DNA from: Roseivirga sp.
GTDB lineage: Bacteria > Bacteroidota > Bacteroidia > Cytophagales > Cyclobacteriaceae
Assembly (NCBI GenBank): GCA_021404565.1
Contig: JAAWWF010000002.1
Location: 186,001-250,000 of the forward strand
Reading direction: 5' to 3'
DNA length: 64,000 nt
In this document: positions 1 through 7,981 of the stretch, in pieces
Position numbering within the stretch: the stretch's first letter is position 1
Layout of the letters: each line of letters begins with the position of its first letter
Notes under the pieces: model-generated
Databases searched by the model: none
What the model saw: only the letters and a program-made list of their open reading frames with translations
What the model was told of the DNA's origin: nothing
Position numbers and translations under genes: made by a program

Positions 1-861
1 CTTTATGGCATTTTCCACGACCAGTTGCAGCGACATGGGCACCAGCAGTATTGTCGAGAGATCAGTTTGTTCCATGTTTGTTTTGAGCTGGTAGGCTTCA
101 CCAAACCTTTGGGTCATCAGATCAAAGTAGTCTTCAATAAAGCTAAGCTCATCCTGCAGGCTTACCAGGTCTTCGCTGGCATTTTTGGTAAAGTAGCGAT
201 AGATATTGGCCAGACTTTTGGTAAATGCTGTGGCATCTTCCTGTGCAGGGTCAATGAGCGATGAAAGTGTATTCAGGTTGTTGAACAGGAAGTGCGGGCT
301 CATTTGCTGCTGCAGGGCTTTCAGCTCCAGCTCTGTCTTTAGTTTCTCAGATACAATCAGCGCTTCCTTAAGCTGATTGGACTCTTTCAGGTAGAGGTAG
401 GCGATAAAGGCATTGCCTACAATAAAATGATGGAACATAAGAATGAGTGCATTGCCTATAACATAGCCAATGTCTCGTTGCTGGCCCATGAGGTACTCTG
501 CACCCAACATAAAGGCAGCCACAATACCGGCATAAAGCAAAAGGCTGAGTACAAGAATCTTGATGTATTTGGTGAGTATAGAAGACCTTGGAGTACTGAG
601 GCGTTTCTTTACAAAGTGGATGGTAAAGAGTGATACAAAACTGGTGAGCACACCAAATGCAATGGCTTCCCTGTGAATTACGATGTCAGGGTTGCCTGAG
701 GCATTGGTAGGGGCAGTCACGAGCTGCACAAAAAGATAGAACACAAAGTCGAAAAGGACAATGAGCAGTACCCAGGCATAATTGTTTTTGGCGATTTTGA
801 ATTGTTGAAACATTCCGGTTGTCCCTGAAAGCGATAAGGCCTCAAAATAGTCTATTGCCAT
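1..861 (-). CDS. LytS-type sensor histidine kinase, 3' end cut by window edge
   Basis: Membrane sensor kinase of the LytS/YehU class (His_kinase, PF06580), which phosphorylates a LytTR-type regulator. Seen: an N-terminal part with about four hydrophobic helices, a short coiled segment, then the phosphoacceptor motif SPHFLFNNLNTLSSLI with His190, and the beginning of the ATPase N-box (LVVENAIK), where the window ends. The frame is open from an ATG at 861; an alternative ATG lies at 813. I prefer 861 because the frame is open and the next gene starts well away, but no strong ribosome binding site separates the two. Its partner regulator probably lies just left of the window (inference). The class is secure; the signal it senses is unknown. 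Confidence 0.85.
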   Translation of the reverse strand, partial: MAIDYFEALSLSGTTGMFQQFKIAKNNYAWVLLIVLFDFVFYLFVQLVTAPTNASGNPDIVIHREAIAFGVLTSFVSLFTIHFVKKRLSTPRSSILTKYIKILVLSLLLYAGIVAAFMLGAEYLMGQQRDIGYVIGNALILMFHHFIVGNAFIAYLYLKESNQLKEALIVSEKLKTELELKALQQQMSPHFLFNNLNTLSSLIDPAQEDATAFTKSLANIYRYFTKNASEDLVSLQDELSFIEDYFDLMTQRFGEAYQLKTNMEQTDLSTILLVPMSLQLVVENAIK

Positions 862-937
862 GGAAATGACGGAAACAATCGGCTGAAGTCAGGGGAAAAC
901 GAGTTGAAATGGGGGAGCTGCCGGATCAGAGATAGGT

Positions 938-1606
938 CTAGAATAAATCAAATCCTTTGACAATGCCTGTTTGAATGCCAAAGCGGATGACCCCTGCCGA
1001 GTTTTTTACCTGAAGCTTACTGAGGATGTTTTTGCGGTGCGTGTCTATGGTATGGCTGCTCACGAAGAGTTTTTCGGCAATCTCAGCTGAATTAAGACCA
1101 TCAGCGATCAATCTGATTACATCCTTTTCACGTTCTGTAACCTCAATGTCGAGAGGACTGTCAAAGACCTTTTTCTTCTGATAGCTCTTAATCACCGTTT
1201 TTGTGATCTCCTTACCATAGAAAGGTTCGTTTTGCATCAGGCTTCTGATGGCCTGGTGAAGCTCCTTTTTGCCCGAATTTTTTAGCACATAACCATCAAC
1301 CCCGATGGCTATCAGGTTCTTGATAAACTCAGGTCGGTTGTACATACTCACAATCAGAATTTTCACCTCAGGAAATTCCTCTTTCAACTGCTTTGCCACT
1401 TCAATACCGTCTTTTTTCGGCATGTTGATGTCCAGAATGACCAGGTCCAGCTCGTGAATTGATTTAACAATCTCAATCACTTTTTCGCCATCATATGCCT
1501 CGGCCACTACTTCGAAATCAGGTACCTGATTGAGCATGAGTTTCATACCCTCAATGATCATTTCATGATCGTCTGCGATGAGAATTTTGATGCTGTCCTG
1601 ACTCAT
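938..1606 (-). CDS. NarL/FixJ-family response regulator
   Basis: Two-domain DNA-binding response regulator. The receiver domain (residues 1-120) shows the acidic pair ADD near residue 12, phosphoacceptor Asp59 in VILDINMP and the conserved Lys in VLKNSGKK. A LuxR/GerE helix-turn-helix follows (about 155-200) with TEREKDVIRLIADGLNSAEI. The start codon overlaps the stop of the upstream TPR kinase by 4 bp (ATGA), so the two are almost certainly co-translated and form a cognate pair. The length of 222 aa is normal for the family. Target genes are unknown; the neighbouring protease operon just upstream is an obvious candidate, but that is inference only. Confidence 0.93.
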   Translation of the reverse strand: MSQDSIKILIADDHEMIIEGMKLMLNQVPDFEVVAEAYDGEKVIEIVKSIHELDLVILDINMPKKDGIEVAKQLKEEFPEVKILIVSMYNRPEFIKNLIAIGVDGYVLKNSGKKELHQAIRSLMQNEPFYGKEITKTVIKSYQKKKVFDSPLDIEVTEREKDVIRLIADGLNSAEIAEKLFVSSHTIDTHRKNILSKLQVKNSAGVIRFGIQTGIVKGFDLF

Positions 1607-3435
1607 ATAGTAAGTGTTATAATGGCTTCAGTACCCTTATTCTGAGGGGAGGAGAATGCCCATTCTGCTCCTATTTTTTGTACACGTGATTCAATGTTTT
1701 TAATACCTATGCCGCTTTTCTTAGAAGTATCTGCCGTACCCTTGCCATTGTCTGCAACAGTCAGGGTGAGCGTGGTGCCTTGTTTTTCCAGCTTAATGTC
1801 GAATTGATCAGCTTCGGCATGTCTGAGAGTATTGCTCAATAATTCCTGAACGATACGATACAGGTGCATCTCTTTATCTCCCTCCAGTCGCTCATCGAAA
1901 CGGAGGGTTTTCAGGCTTACCTTCAGGTGGTCAGAAGAAGAGACCGTTTCTTTCAGGTCGTGTAATGCCGCTACCAATCCAAATTTGGTAAGCACTCCTG
2001 AGAGCATATTGTGAGAGATTTGCCGTGTATCGTCTATGGCTTTTGTAAGCAGGTTGTTTACATAGTCAAACTGCTGTGGTTTGAGACCATCATCATAGCC
2101 GCCTTCCAGGTGCATTTTTGCCGCGGAGAGTACACTGCCCAGCCTGTCGTGCAGCTCTTCCGCCAGGCGTTTCCGTTCTTTTTCCTGTCCCTCCATCAGG
2201 GCGTCAAAGGTTTTGAGATCCTGTTGCTGTAGCAATTTGTCTACCTCCTGGTTATGGGCCAGTACAAGGTTTTTGGCTTCTATTTTATTGATGCGGCTGC
2301 GCTGCATAAAGAATGTTATGGCAATGGCCGCCAGTAGCACCGAAATGAGTAGGGTGGTTTGCAGTCGGCTTGAGGTAAGCTGAGCTTCCTTTGTCTTTGC
2401 CTGTTGTTCCACCAATTCCTTTTCTTTTCTTTCGGTTTGATAAATGGTTTTAAAAAGGGAGGCTTGCTTCGTTTTCTCGTCATTATAGACTGAGTCTTTG
2501 TATGCCATGTGCTGCTGATAAAACGGTACAGCGGCAACTGGCTGATTGGTGGCTACCAGGGCATCGGCCAGATTCTTGGAAAGTGTTTGTATTCTGTTTT
2601 TGACTTTACTTTCCATAGCCAAAGCAAAACCTTTTCGATAGGCAGTCAATGACTGCCTGGGGTTATTGCTCTTTTTATACACATTCCCGATGTTTTCGTA
2701 GAGAGTGGCCTTGACGTAAGCTATATCGGATCTCCCGAGGGCGGTATTATAATAGTAAAGGGCACTGTCGTAGTCTGCTTTTTCTTCGTAAACACGTCCG
2801 AAATTTTGCAATGAACCAGTAATTGCACCTTCTAAGGCTTTTTTTCGTCCTTCCGTTATGCCCGTTTCATCACTTAGTTCTTTATAAATGTCTTTTGCCG
2901 CCTTGAAATAATGCAGTGCAGAGTCGTAGTTTATAAATGGGTTGTCCAAAGGATGATCAATATATAGCGAACCAAGGTTGTTTAAGGTGGTAGCGAGAAG
3001 AGCCTCCTCTTCTATATTCGTTCCAGCTTTTATGGCTTCCAGGTAGTGCTTTTTTGCTTCAGCCTGGTCTAAAGTGGTATTAAAGATATTGCCCATATTG
3101 AGCATATTTCTCATAATGCCAGGCTTATATTGAAGGGAGTCATTAATTCTAAAACTCTGAAGCTGAAAAAGCATGGCCTTGTCATAGTCAGTAAGTCTAA
3201 AATGAACGATTCCTATCCTGTTGAGGGCTCCGGCTATTTTTTCAGGTAACTCTTGTTGTCGAAAACCCTCCAGAGCCCGGGTATAATAAAAAAGTGCACT
3301 GTCATACTGCGCTCTGTTTTTAAAGGTCAGGCCCGTTTTGTAGTCAGCCTCAGGGTCGATTCCGGATTGTGCTAATGAGAGGGACGAGCAGATCAGAGAT
3401 ACAGAAAAGTACAAGATGATATTTTTAAAAGTCAT
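1603..3435 (-). CDS. TPR-containing sensor histidine kinase (HisKA_3 type)
   Basis: Periplasmic-sensing kinase of a type common in Bacteroidota. Seen in order: signal peptide or first helix ending ...SLSLAQ, about six tetratricopeptide repeats (roughly residues 30-330, motifs such as YDSALFYYTRALE), one TM helix (TLLISVLLAAIAITFFM), coiled coil, HisKA_3 box with phosphoacceptor His in ELHDRLGSVLSAAK, and a C-terminal HATPase_c domain (QELLSNTLRHA, DNGKGT). I chose ATG 3435 rather than 3450: it gives a clean signal peptide and keeps the strong hairpin at 3444-3484 outside the coding region. The stop overlaps the downstream regulator. The TPR region probably senses a protein or peptide in the periplasm. 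Confidence 0.92.
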   Translation of the reverse strand: MTFKNIILYFSVSLICSSLSLAQSGIDPEADYKTGLTFKNRAQYDSALFYYTRALEGFRQQELPEKIAGALNRIGIVHFRLTDYDKAMLFQLQSFRINDSLQYKPGIMRNMLNMGNIFNTTLDQAEAKKHYLEAIKAGTNIEEEALLATTLNNLGSLYIDHPLDNPFINYDSALHYFKAAKDIYKELSDETGITEGRKKALEGAITGSLQNFGRVYEEKADYDSALYYYNTALGRSDIAYVKATLYENIGNVYKKSNNPRQSLTAYRKGFALAMESKVKNRIQTLSKNLADALVATNQPVAAVPFYQQHMAYKDSVYNDEKTKQASLFKTIYQTERKEKELVEQQAKTKEAQLTSSRLQTTLLISVLLAAIAITFFMQRSRINKIEAKNLVLAHNQEVDKLLQQQDLKTFDALMEGQEKERKRLAEELHDRLGSVLSAAKMHLEGGYDDGLKPQQFDYVNNLLTKAIDDTRQISHNMLSGVLTKFGLVAALHDLKETVSSSDHLKVSLKTLRFDERLEGDKEMHLYRIVQELLSNTLRHAEADQFDIKLEKQGTTLTLTVADNGKGTADTSKKSGIGIKNIESRVQKIGAEWAFSSPQNKGTEAIITLTI

Positions 3436-3443
3436 AAATGAAT

Positions 3444-3484
3444 ATAACAAAAGACTATTTAGTTTATCAATAGTCTTTTGTTAT
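3444..3484 (-). promoter_or_regulatory. Perfect 15-bp inverted repeat just before the kinase start
   Basis: ATAACAAAAGACTAT at 3444-3458 is the exact reverse complement of 3470-3484, separated by 11 nt. In the transcript it would form a strong hairpin between the stop of the upstream small gene (3496) and the ATG at 3435. There is no long U tract, so it could be a leaky terminator ending the protease operon, an mRNA hairpin controlling kinase translation, or a dimeric operator. Structure seen; role inferred. Confidence 0.6.
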
Positions 3485-3495
3485 CGGTTTCTGAA

Positions 3496-3885
3496 TCAGT
3501 CACCATCACCGAGGTGAGCCGAACTCGTTCCATCGTGAGTTATAACAGAACTTTTATCTCCAACTACTACTTGAATCATCTCATTCACAATACCTGAAAA
3601 TCTTCCAACACTAGAGTAAGGAATGTCGTAGGTCTTCTTCCAAAGCTGTGAATGACCAGCTTTGTCATCTACAACAAGAAAAATCCTGGCTAGGTTAAAT
3701 TTTCGTTCATAGACGCTCCCTGAGACCATTCTTTCCGCATTAAAATGAGGATGTTGTGGCTGGCTGTACCTGATAGGTGGTTCGTCAATAATTTCATGAT
3801 TTTCGAGCTGCATAGCTACATGTAGCCTGAACTGATCATTGGGTCTATCATCTTCGAGGAAGAGATATGGTTTCTGTGGTATCAT
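3496..3885 (-). CDS. Small uncharacterised protein of the protease operon
   Basis: 129-residue soluble protein with no recognised family and no signal peptide or TM helix. Composition is mixed alpha/beta, with a patterned C-terminal half (KFNLARIFLVVDDKAG, YDIPYSSVGRFSGIVNEMIQ). The frame is open to 3945, but that start lies inside the upstream protease gene; ATG 3885 (MIPQKPYLF) leaves an 11-bp gap, matching the tight spacing of the rest of the operon. It is the last gene of a five-gene unit with two trypsin-fold proteases, so it may be an adaptor, inhibitor or substrate of them. No function is assigned. Confidence 0.65.
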   Translation of the reverse strand: MIPQKPYLFLEDDRPNDQFRLHVAMQLENHEIIDEPPIRYSQPQHPHFNAERMVSGSVYERKFNLARIFLVVDDKAGHSQLWKKTYDIPYSSVGRFSGIVNEMIQVVVGDKSSVITHDGTSSAHLGDGD

Positions 3886-3896
3886 AATTAATTTAT

Positions 3897-4841
3897 TTAG
3901 ATGTTGATATTGAAATATTCTAGAATTGACGACATTGGAATACAAACTGCAGAGGTATATCGTATACCATTTTTAATATTCCTGTCTTGTCTGAAAATGA
4001 CCCCGAGTACGCTTAAATAGTCTGAGGGGGCGGCTGATAAAACCAGTGACCCTGAATCTCCATTAGAGGCGATCACTCCTGTATCGTTAAGCGGATTTAC
4101 CTGGAACATCTTGAGCTTGCTATCTCTGAAATACATATCAGTCAGATAGATATAGCCATTTGTACATTTGGTCACTCTGCCATACTTCATAATACCATAC
4201 CCGAGCTTCGGGGGAGACACAGGACCTGGTACAATGTCGGTGTTGAAAATTTTACTTGATGTATACTCCAGAAATTCTGGGTCAATCTCTGCCAGAGCGA
4301 TATCGAGACCTGCTGAGATGCCATTTTGAACAACGGCACCTATTTTTTGATCATTTAATGTCACACTTCTGAAAGTGGAATAAGTGATTATATCACTTTC
4401 AAACTCGTTTTCTCGTTCTCCTTTTAATACATGTGAACAACTCATTAAATAAGTTTTGTCAGAGTTTTTAGCGATGGCTGATATAGTTCCTCCTCTTCCC
4501 GATAGCTCATATAGGTTCTTAACGGCAGCACCGGGTTGGATCATTGGGTATGTTTCTTCAGCCCGAAACTCGGTGGGGTATAGGTCTAGTAGACTCTCAA
4601 ATGATGCTACAAAATCTGTTAGCTTTGTGCGATCCGAAAATTTTGGATTTGACAAAGAAATCTGATTTAAGAACTCATTCAGTTTTCCTATTCTAGAGTC
4701 TGAAATAGTTCCTTTAATACCCAACTCCACAAAACTGCCGTTTTGATCTTTTCCTAAACCCACGGTCTCTATTAGGTCTGAAATGCCAAAAATTATTTCG
4801 GCTTGTTCTCGGCTGAGTGATGGTTCTTCTTTTTTCTTCAT
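3897..4841 (-). CDS. Trypsin-fold serine protease-like protein
   Basis: 314-residue protein with the chymotrypsin/trypsin catalytic order: His137 in MSCSHVLKG, Asp180 in GLDIALAEI and Ser263 in NGDSGSLVLSA. A ~100-residue N-terminal region precedes the protease fold and contains a possible small domain (about 20-100). No signal peptide is visible, so it appears cytoplasmic, unlike most bacterial trypsin homologues. It sits 11 bp after a second trypsin-like gene and 11 bp before a small unknown gene, clearly in one operon. The triad appears intact, so activity is plausible. Substrate unknown. Cytoplasmic trypsin-like proteases occur as modules of some bacterial conflict systems, which makes that a possibility but not a conclusion. 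Confidence 0.8.
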   Translation of the reverse strand: MKKKEEPSLSREQAEIIFGISDLIETVGLGKDQNGSFVELGIKGTISDSRIGKLNEFLNQISLSNPKFSDRTKLTDFVASFESLLDLYPTEFRAEETYPMIQPGAAVKNLYELSGRGGTISAIAKNSDKTYLMSCSHVLKGERENEFESDIITYSTFRSVTLNDQKIGAVVQNGISAGLDIALAEIDPEFLEYTSSKIFNTDIVPGPVSPPKLGYGIMKYGRVTKCTNGYIYLTDMYFRDSKLKMFQVNPLNDTGVIASNGDSGSLVLSAAPSDYLSVLGVIFRQDRNIKNGIRYTSAVCIPMSSILEYFNINI

Positions 4842-4852
4842 TTCATGAGTTA

Positions 4853-5830
4853 TTATAAAATGATATTCATTTTGTTAAAAACTGACTCAGTGTAACAGGC
4901 CAATGCATATTCATCAGGGCTGGCAGAGCTTTCACCGGCAAAGTGGAGCCCAACAGCAATATCGCTTGGTACACCCTGTTTGTCTCTGATATGCCATAGG
5001 CTACCGGAGTCTCCACCCATACTTATTTCATTGTTAGGGGCCGGGAAATTGGAGTCGGGTTTGATTTCAATAGATCTTACTATCTGAAAGCCTGTATTAC
5101 CACCATAGTTTACTTCAGCATGAACATCAACCCGGCTTACAATGCCATAGGTAGTGGCAGTGGTTCTGCCTGATTTAACTACCAGATCATCCAAATCGGC
5201 CGTTCCCAATTGTTTGGGAGTAATACCCAGGTCGTAATTGTTTGTGTCGAAAGCGCGGTCTTCGATAGAGGCTATGGCGCAGTCTCCCTCCAAGCCCAAA
5301 TAGCTGTTTACTAAGCTTCCTAACCGGTTCTGGGAGACATTGGGGTCATCAAAGCGACCAGGCTGTAGTATGTCATCGCCTACATTTCCATGACCACCGT
5401 TAAGTACATGCCAATTGCTGAGTATGTAGGGTGTTGCATTGTTTTTGCCATAGACAATGCCTCCAATGGAGCCAGCAGATATGTTGGGGTGGCCGACACT
5501 AATCCCGGGCTTTATTGGGTTTTGCCGGGTTTTTCGAATGTCTTTGGTGACAGTACTAACTAGTTGAAATGATGGTTTAAAACTCCGCTGAACGATGTCA
5601 GTGGCAATTTGTTCTCCATCCATTTCGAAATGAAGAGGGACTTCTTTAGTCAGCAGTGACTCGAGAACCGGACCACGAGCCTTTTGATTTACCGTAAATT
5701 GAATTGAAATTTCATTGGTCTTCTTGTTTCCTATGTATTTATAGCCAATCCCGACCGAGTTGATGTTGGGGTATTTGAGATATTTCAGGGCTTTTTCCCG
5801 GAGTACTTTTTGTGCTTTATTAATGTCCAT
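4853..5830 (-). CDS. Trypsin-fold serine protease with N-terminal prodomain-like region
   Basis: 325-residue protein, second protease of the operon. The N-terminal ~90 residues (NSVGIGYKYIG...EISIQFTVNQKA) resemble the small alpha/beta prodomain-like region found before many bacterial trypsin-like peptidases. The catalytic triad reads His141 in ILSNWHVLNGG, Asp183 in EGDCAIASI and Ser275 in MGGDSGSLW. No signal peptide is seen. It lies 18 bp after the 354-residue secreted protein and 11 bp before the other protease. The two proteases share the catalytic plan but are diverged in sequence, so they are not a recent duplication. The target is not evident. Confidence 0.82.
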   Translation of the reverse strand: MDINKAQKVLREKALKYLKYPNINSVGIGYKYIGNKKTNEISIQFTVNQKARGPVLESLLTKEVPLHFEMDGEQIATDIVQRSFKPSFQLVSTVTKDIRKTRQNPIKPGISVGHPNISAGSIGGIVYGKNNATPYILSNWHVLNGGHGNVGDDILQPGRFDDPNVSQNRLGSLVNSYLGLEGDCAIASIEDRAFDTNNYDLGITPKQLGTADLDDLVVKSGRTTATTYGIVSRVDVHAEVNYGGNTGFQIVRSIEIKPDSNFPAPNNEISMGGDSGSLWHIRDKQGVPSDIAVGLHFAGESSASPDEYALACYTESVFNKMNIIL

Positions 5831-5848
5831 ATCTATTGATTTTAACTG

Positions 5849-6913
5849 CTACTGATCGTTGTCTTCACTATTACTAAACTTGTTTCTGATACCAATCATG
5901 GAAGAGACGACCCTTAAGTCTATCACCACGCCTGCATAAAAGCCCAGATCCCATTGCTGATTGATGAGTGCATTATCGAAAGGTTGGTTCCAGGGATCTT
6001 TACCGTATTTAAAGCCGGGCCTGTTGGCAAGTACATTGTGTTTACCGTAATGTGCCCCAGCGGCCAGGTGAGCCCCCTGAGCAAATTCAAAATTCACCCC
6101 CAGAAACAAATCCTGGAATAGATCTTCATCCAGCCCTATGCCAAAACCAAGGGAGAGATGTCCTTTTTTATGGGCAAATCCTGATTGACGTTTTATCGGG
6201 TGAAATACAGCCATGACTGTAAGCTTGCGCTGGTCTTTTGTAAAATCGCCTATCAGTGTGGTATCCGGGGTAACTGAGGGTACCGGTCGTGCGGGCTGCA
6301 TTACATGTCGGGTAAGTCCGGTTGGGTTATTCAGGGTAGAATAGAAGTATCCTCCCATAATAGCCACCTGATAGCGCTTCTTCTCCAGCACAATAACTCG
6401 CTTGAATATTTCTGTGCCATCTTTCATAACCTGAATTTTTACCTGGTCGGAAAAAGGAGGAGAGACCGGACTCTGCTGAAGAGAGAACTGGCCACTTTCT
6501 TCTACAGAGGCTGCTACTATTGACAACTCTTGCCCAGTATTCAGAATATTAAACCCATCATCAGGGTTATAGGCAGGGCCTTGGATTTTATAGGCAAAAA
6601 TAGACGAATCGTCCTTGGGAGTGACTACGAGTACTCTGTAGGTGTACTTCTTGGATTGCTTCAGAGACTTGGGCCATTTCAGTCCGGTGATCCTGAAACC
6701 ATTATGGTTCATGATAATTGAAATAATATTACCATCAATAAACAGCCCATTGTTCCTCTTTACGTTCTCTTTGAAACCCGGGAACTGAGTTTCCAGATAG
6801 TCTATGATCTCCTTGGCTTTTATTGGACCGGGACCTTCGGCCTTTGTTCCGTTCTGAGCAGTAAGACAAAAAGTAATAAGGCAGAGTGCGATTGAGAGTG
6901 CTAACTTTTTCAT
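5849..6913 (-). CDS. Secreted protein of unknown function in the protease operon
   Basis: 354 residues starting with a clear signal peptide (MKKLALSIALCLITFCLTAQ). The N-terminal half looks like a beta-sandwich or Ig-like region (about 30-175: VIVLEKKRYQVAIMGGYFYS at its end). The C-terminal half reads like an outer-membrane barrel or surface repeat, with alternating aromatic and glycine-rich strands (SLGFGIGLDEDLFQDLFLGVNFEF, split over several strands, and LGFYAGVVIDLRV). It may therefore be a small outer-membrane protein. It is 26 bp downstream of the two-TM protein and 18 bp upstream of a protease gene. No family recognised. Confidence 0.65.
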   Translation of the reverse strand: MKKLALSIALCLITFCLTAQNGTKAEGPGPIKAKEIIDYLETQFPGFKENVKRNNGLFIDGNIISIIMNHNGFRITGLKWPKSLKQSKKYTYRVLVVTPKDDSSIFAYKIQGPAYNPDDGFNILNTGQELSIVAASVEESGQFSLQQSPVSPPFSDQVKIQVMKDGTEIFKRVIVLEKKRYQVAIMGGYFYSTLNNPTGLTRHVMQPARPVPSVTPDTTLIGDFTKDQRKLTVMAVFHPIKRQSGFAHKKGHLSLGFGIGLDEDLFQDLFLGVNFEFAQGAHLAAGAHYGKHNVLANRPGFKYGKDPWNQPFDNALINQQWDLGFYAGVVIDLRVVSSMIGIRNKFSNSEDNDQ

Positions 6914-6939
6914 GGTGCTTTGGGATAACAGGTGTTGTT

Positions 6940-7371
6940 CTACTTAAAAATGCCGGCTACTTTGTTGATAGAGTAAGGCACGACTCCAATGCCCAATGCG
7001 AGCAGTGCATTTACGAGATTTTGGAAATCTGGAAGTTTTCCGGTTTCCAGATACACATACATACTTATTATGGTGATGGTAAGAGATGTGGTAAGGGCTA
7101 TAATGCCAGAAAGGAAAGCGATGAGGCGACTACTACTTTCAACATGTACAGTTTCTTTGTCAATAGTTTTTAATTCTGAAAGGGCGTTCTTAAGGCTGTA
7201 TTTTTTTCGGATGGCCCATGCAATAATTATGAACAGTGCCAACAATATAATGGGGATAAGCCATGAGAGGTAAGTAATGCATGGTGAGGCTGCTGGAGCT
7301 GGAATACCTTGTGCCAGAAGTATGAAGGGGTTAAGGAAAAAAATGGTTACTATAGCTGACAATCTGAACAT
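6940..7371 (-). CDS. Small integral membrane protein, first gene of the protease operon
   Basis: 143 residues. An N-terminal hydrophobic stretch (MFRLSAIVTIFFLNPFILLA, likely a signal peptide) is followed by a TM helix (about 34-55, WLIPIILLALFIIIAWAI), a charged cytoplasmic loop (SLKNALSELKTIDKETVHVE) and two further hydrophobic segments (about 82-105 and 115-135). No family recognised. It opens a tightly spaced operon that continues with a secreted protein, two trypsin-like proteases and a small soluble protein. A role as membrane anchor or sensor for the operon is inferred only from position. Confidence 0.65.
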   Translation of the reverse strand: MFRLSAIVTIFFLNPFILLAQGIPAPAASPCITYLSWLIPIILLALFIIIAWAIRKKYSLKNALSELKTIDKETVHVESSSRLIAFLSGIIALTTSLTITIISMYVYLETGKLPDFQNLVNALLALGIGVVPYSINKVAGIFK

Positions 7372-7981
7372 AACTAAATCGTTTGTTCAAATGTCCTGAC
7401 TTCAGTCCAGGGCTATGTCACTGATGCCAGCCTTTGGCTCTACCTATTTTTAGTGATTTTATTTTTTGTCAGGGCCGATCCGATTAAGATCGACATACGC
7501 GGATTGAACCAGGTCATTAGTCTTTTGCGCTGAGTGAATCTGTTTTTATCTGGTTCTGCGGTCATTTTGATGAGCAGCAGTATCTCATAGAGCAGGGGAG
7601 GAAAGGAGAGTGGGCATATTTATGGATACCCAAGAACCTACCTGTATTTTGGCCAATAATTACCCGATAATCAAGTGAAGCAAGAGTATACCAGGGTAGG
7701 CCGAAGCTAAGAGGGTGAGGGCGGTGAGTGTGTTGCGGGTTTCTGCGATTACATTTTTCATAACATTGATCTTTTGTTTAGTATATCAATGCGTTTAGAA
7801 GGCATTTACCCAACCCCCTGACTTGAAAATTTCTGGTTTTAGCCTTTGTTAACAAGCCAGAGATATAGTGTTTTTTGATATGTGTAACTATTGAATTCCG
7901 CAGGTTTTGCCTACCGTTTAAGGTTTTTTGAGTCAATTTTATGTGTAAAAAACCATATCTTCCCTTACAAAGAAATTCGCT
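7372..7981. other. 610-bp divergent intergenic region
   Basis: Separates the reverse-strand protease operon from the forward-strand 967-residue gene, so it should hold both promoters. I see no convincing consensus promoter pair. It contains one possible micro-ORF (7660-7761, reverse strand) and an AT-rich stretch before the forward gene. No RNA gene or known element recognised. Confidence 0.4.
7660..7761 (-). CDS. Possible 33-residue hydrophobic micro-ORF
   Basis: ATG at 7761, TAA at 7660-7662, encoding a short peptide with a charged start (MKNVIAETRN) and a hydrophobic rest (LTALTLLASAYPGILLLHLI), which resembles a small TM peptide. It stands alone in the divergent intergenic region. No family evidence; it may be chance. 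Confidence 0.2.
   Translation of the reverse strand: MKNVIAETRNTLTALTLLASAYPGILLLHLIIG

Noticed and set aside
25-633. Two forward open frames (25-264 and 427-633)
   Set aside because: They lie opposite the LytS-type kinase gene, whose motif SPHFLFNNLNTLSSLI is unmistakable on the reverse strand.
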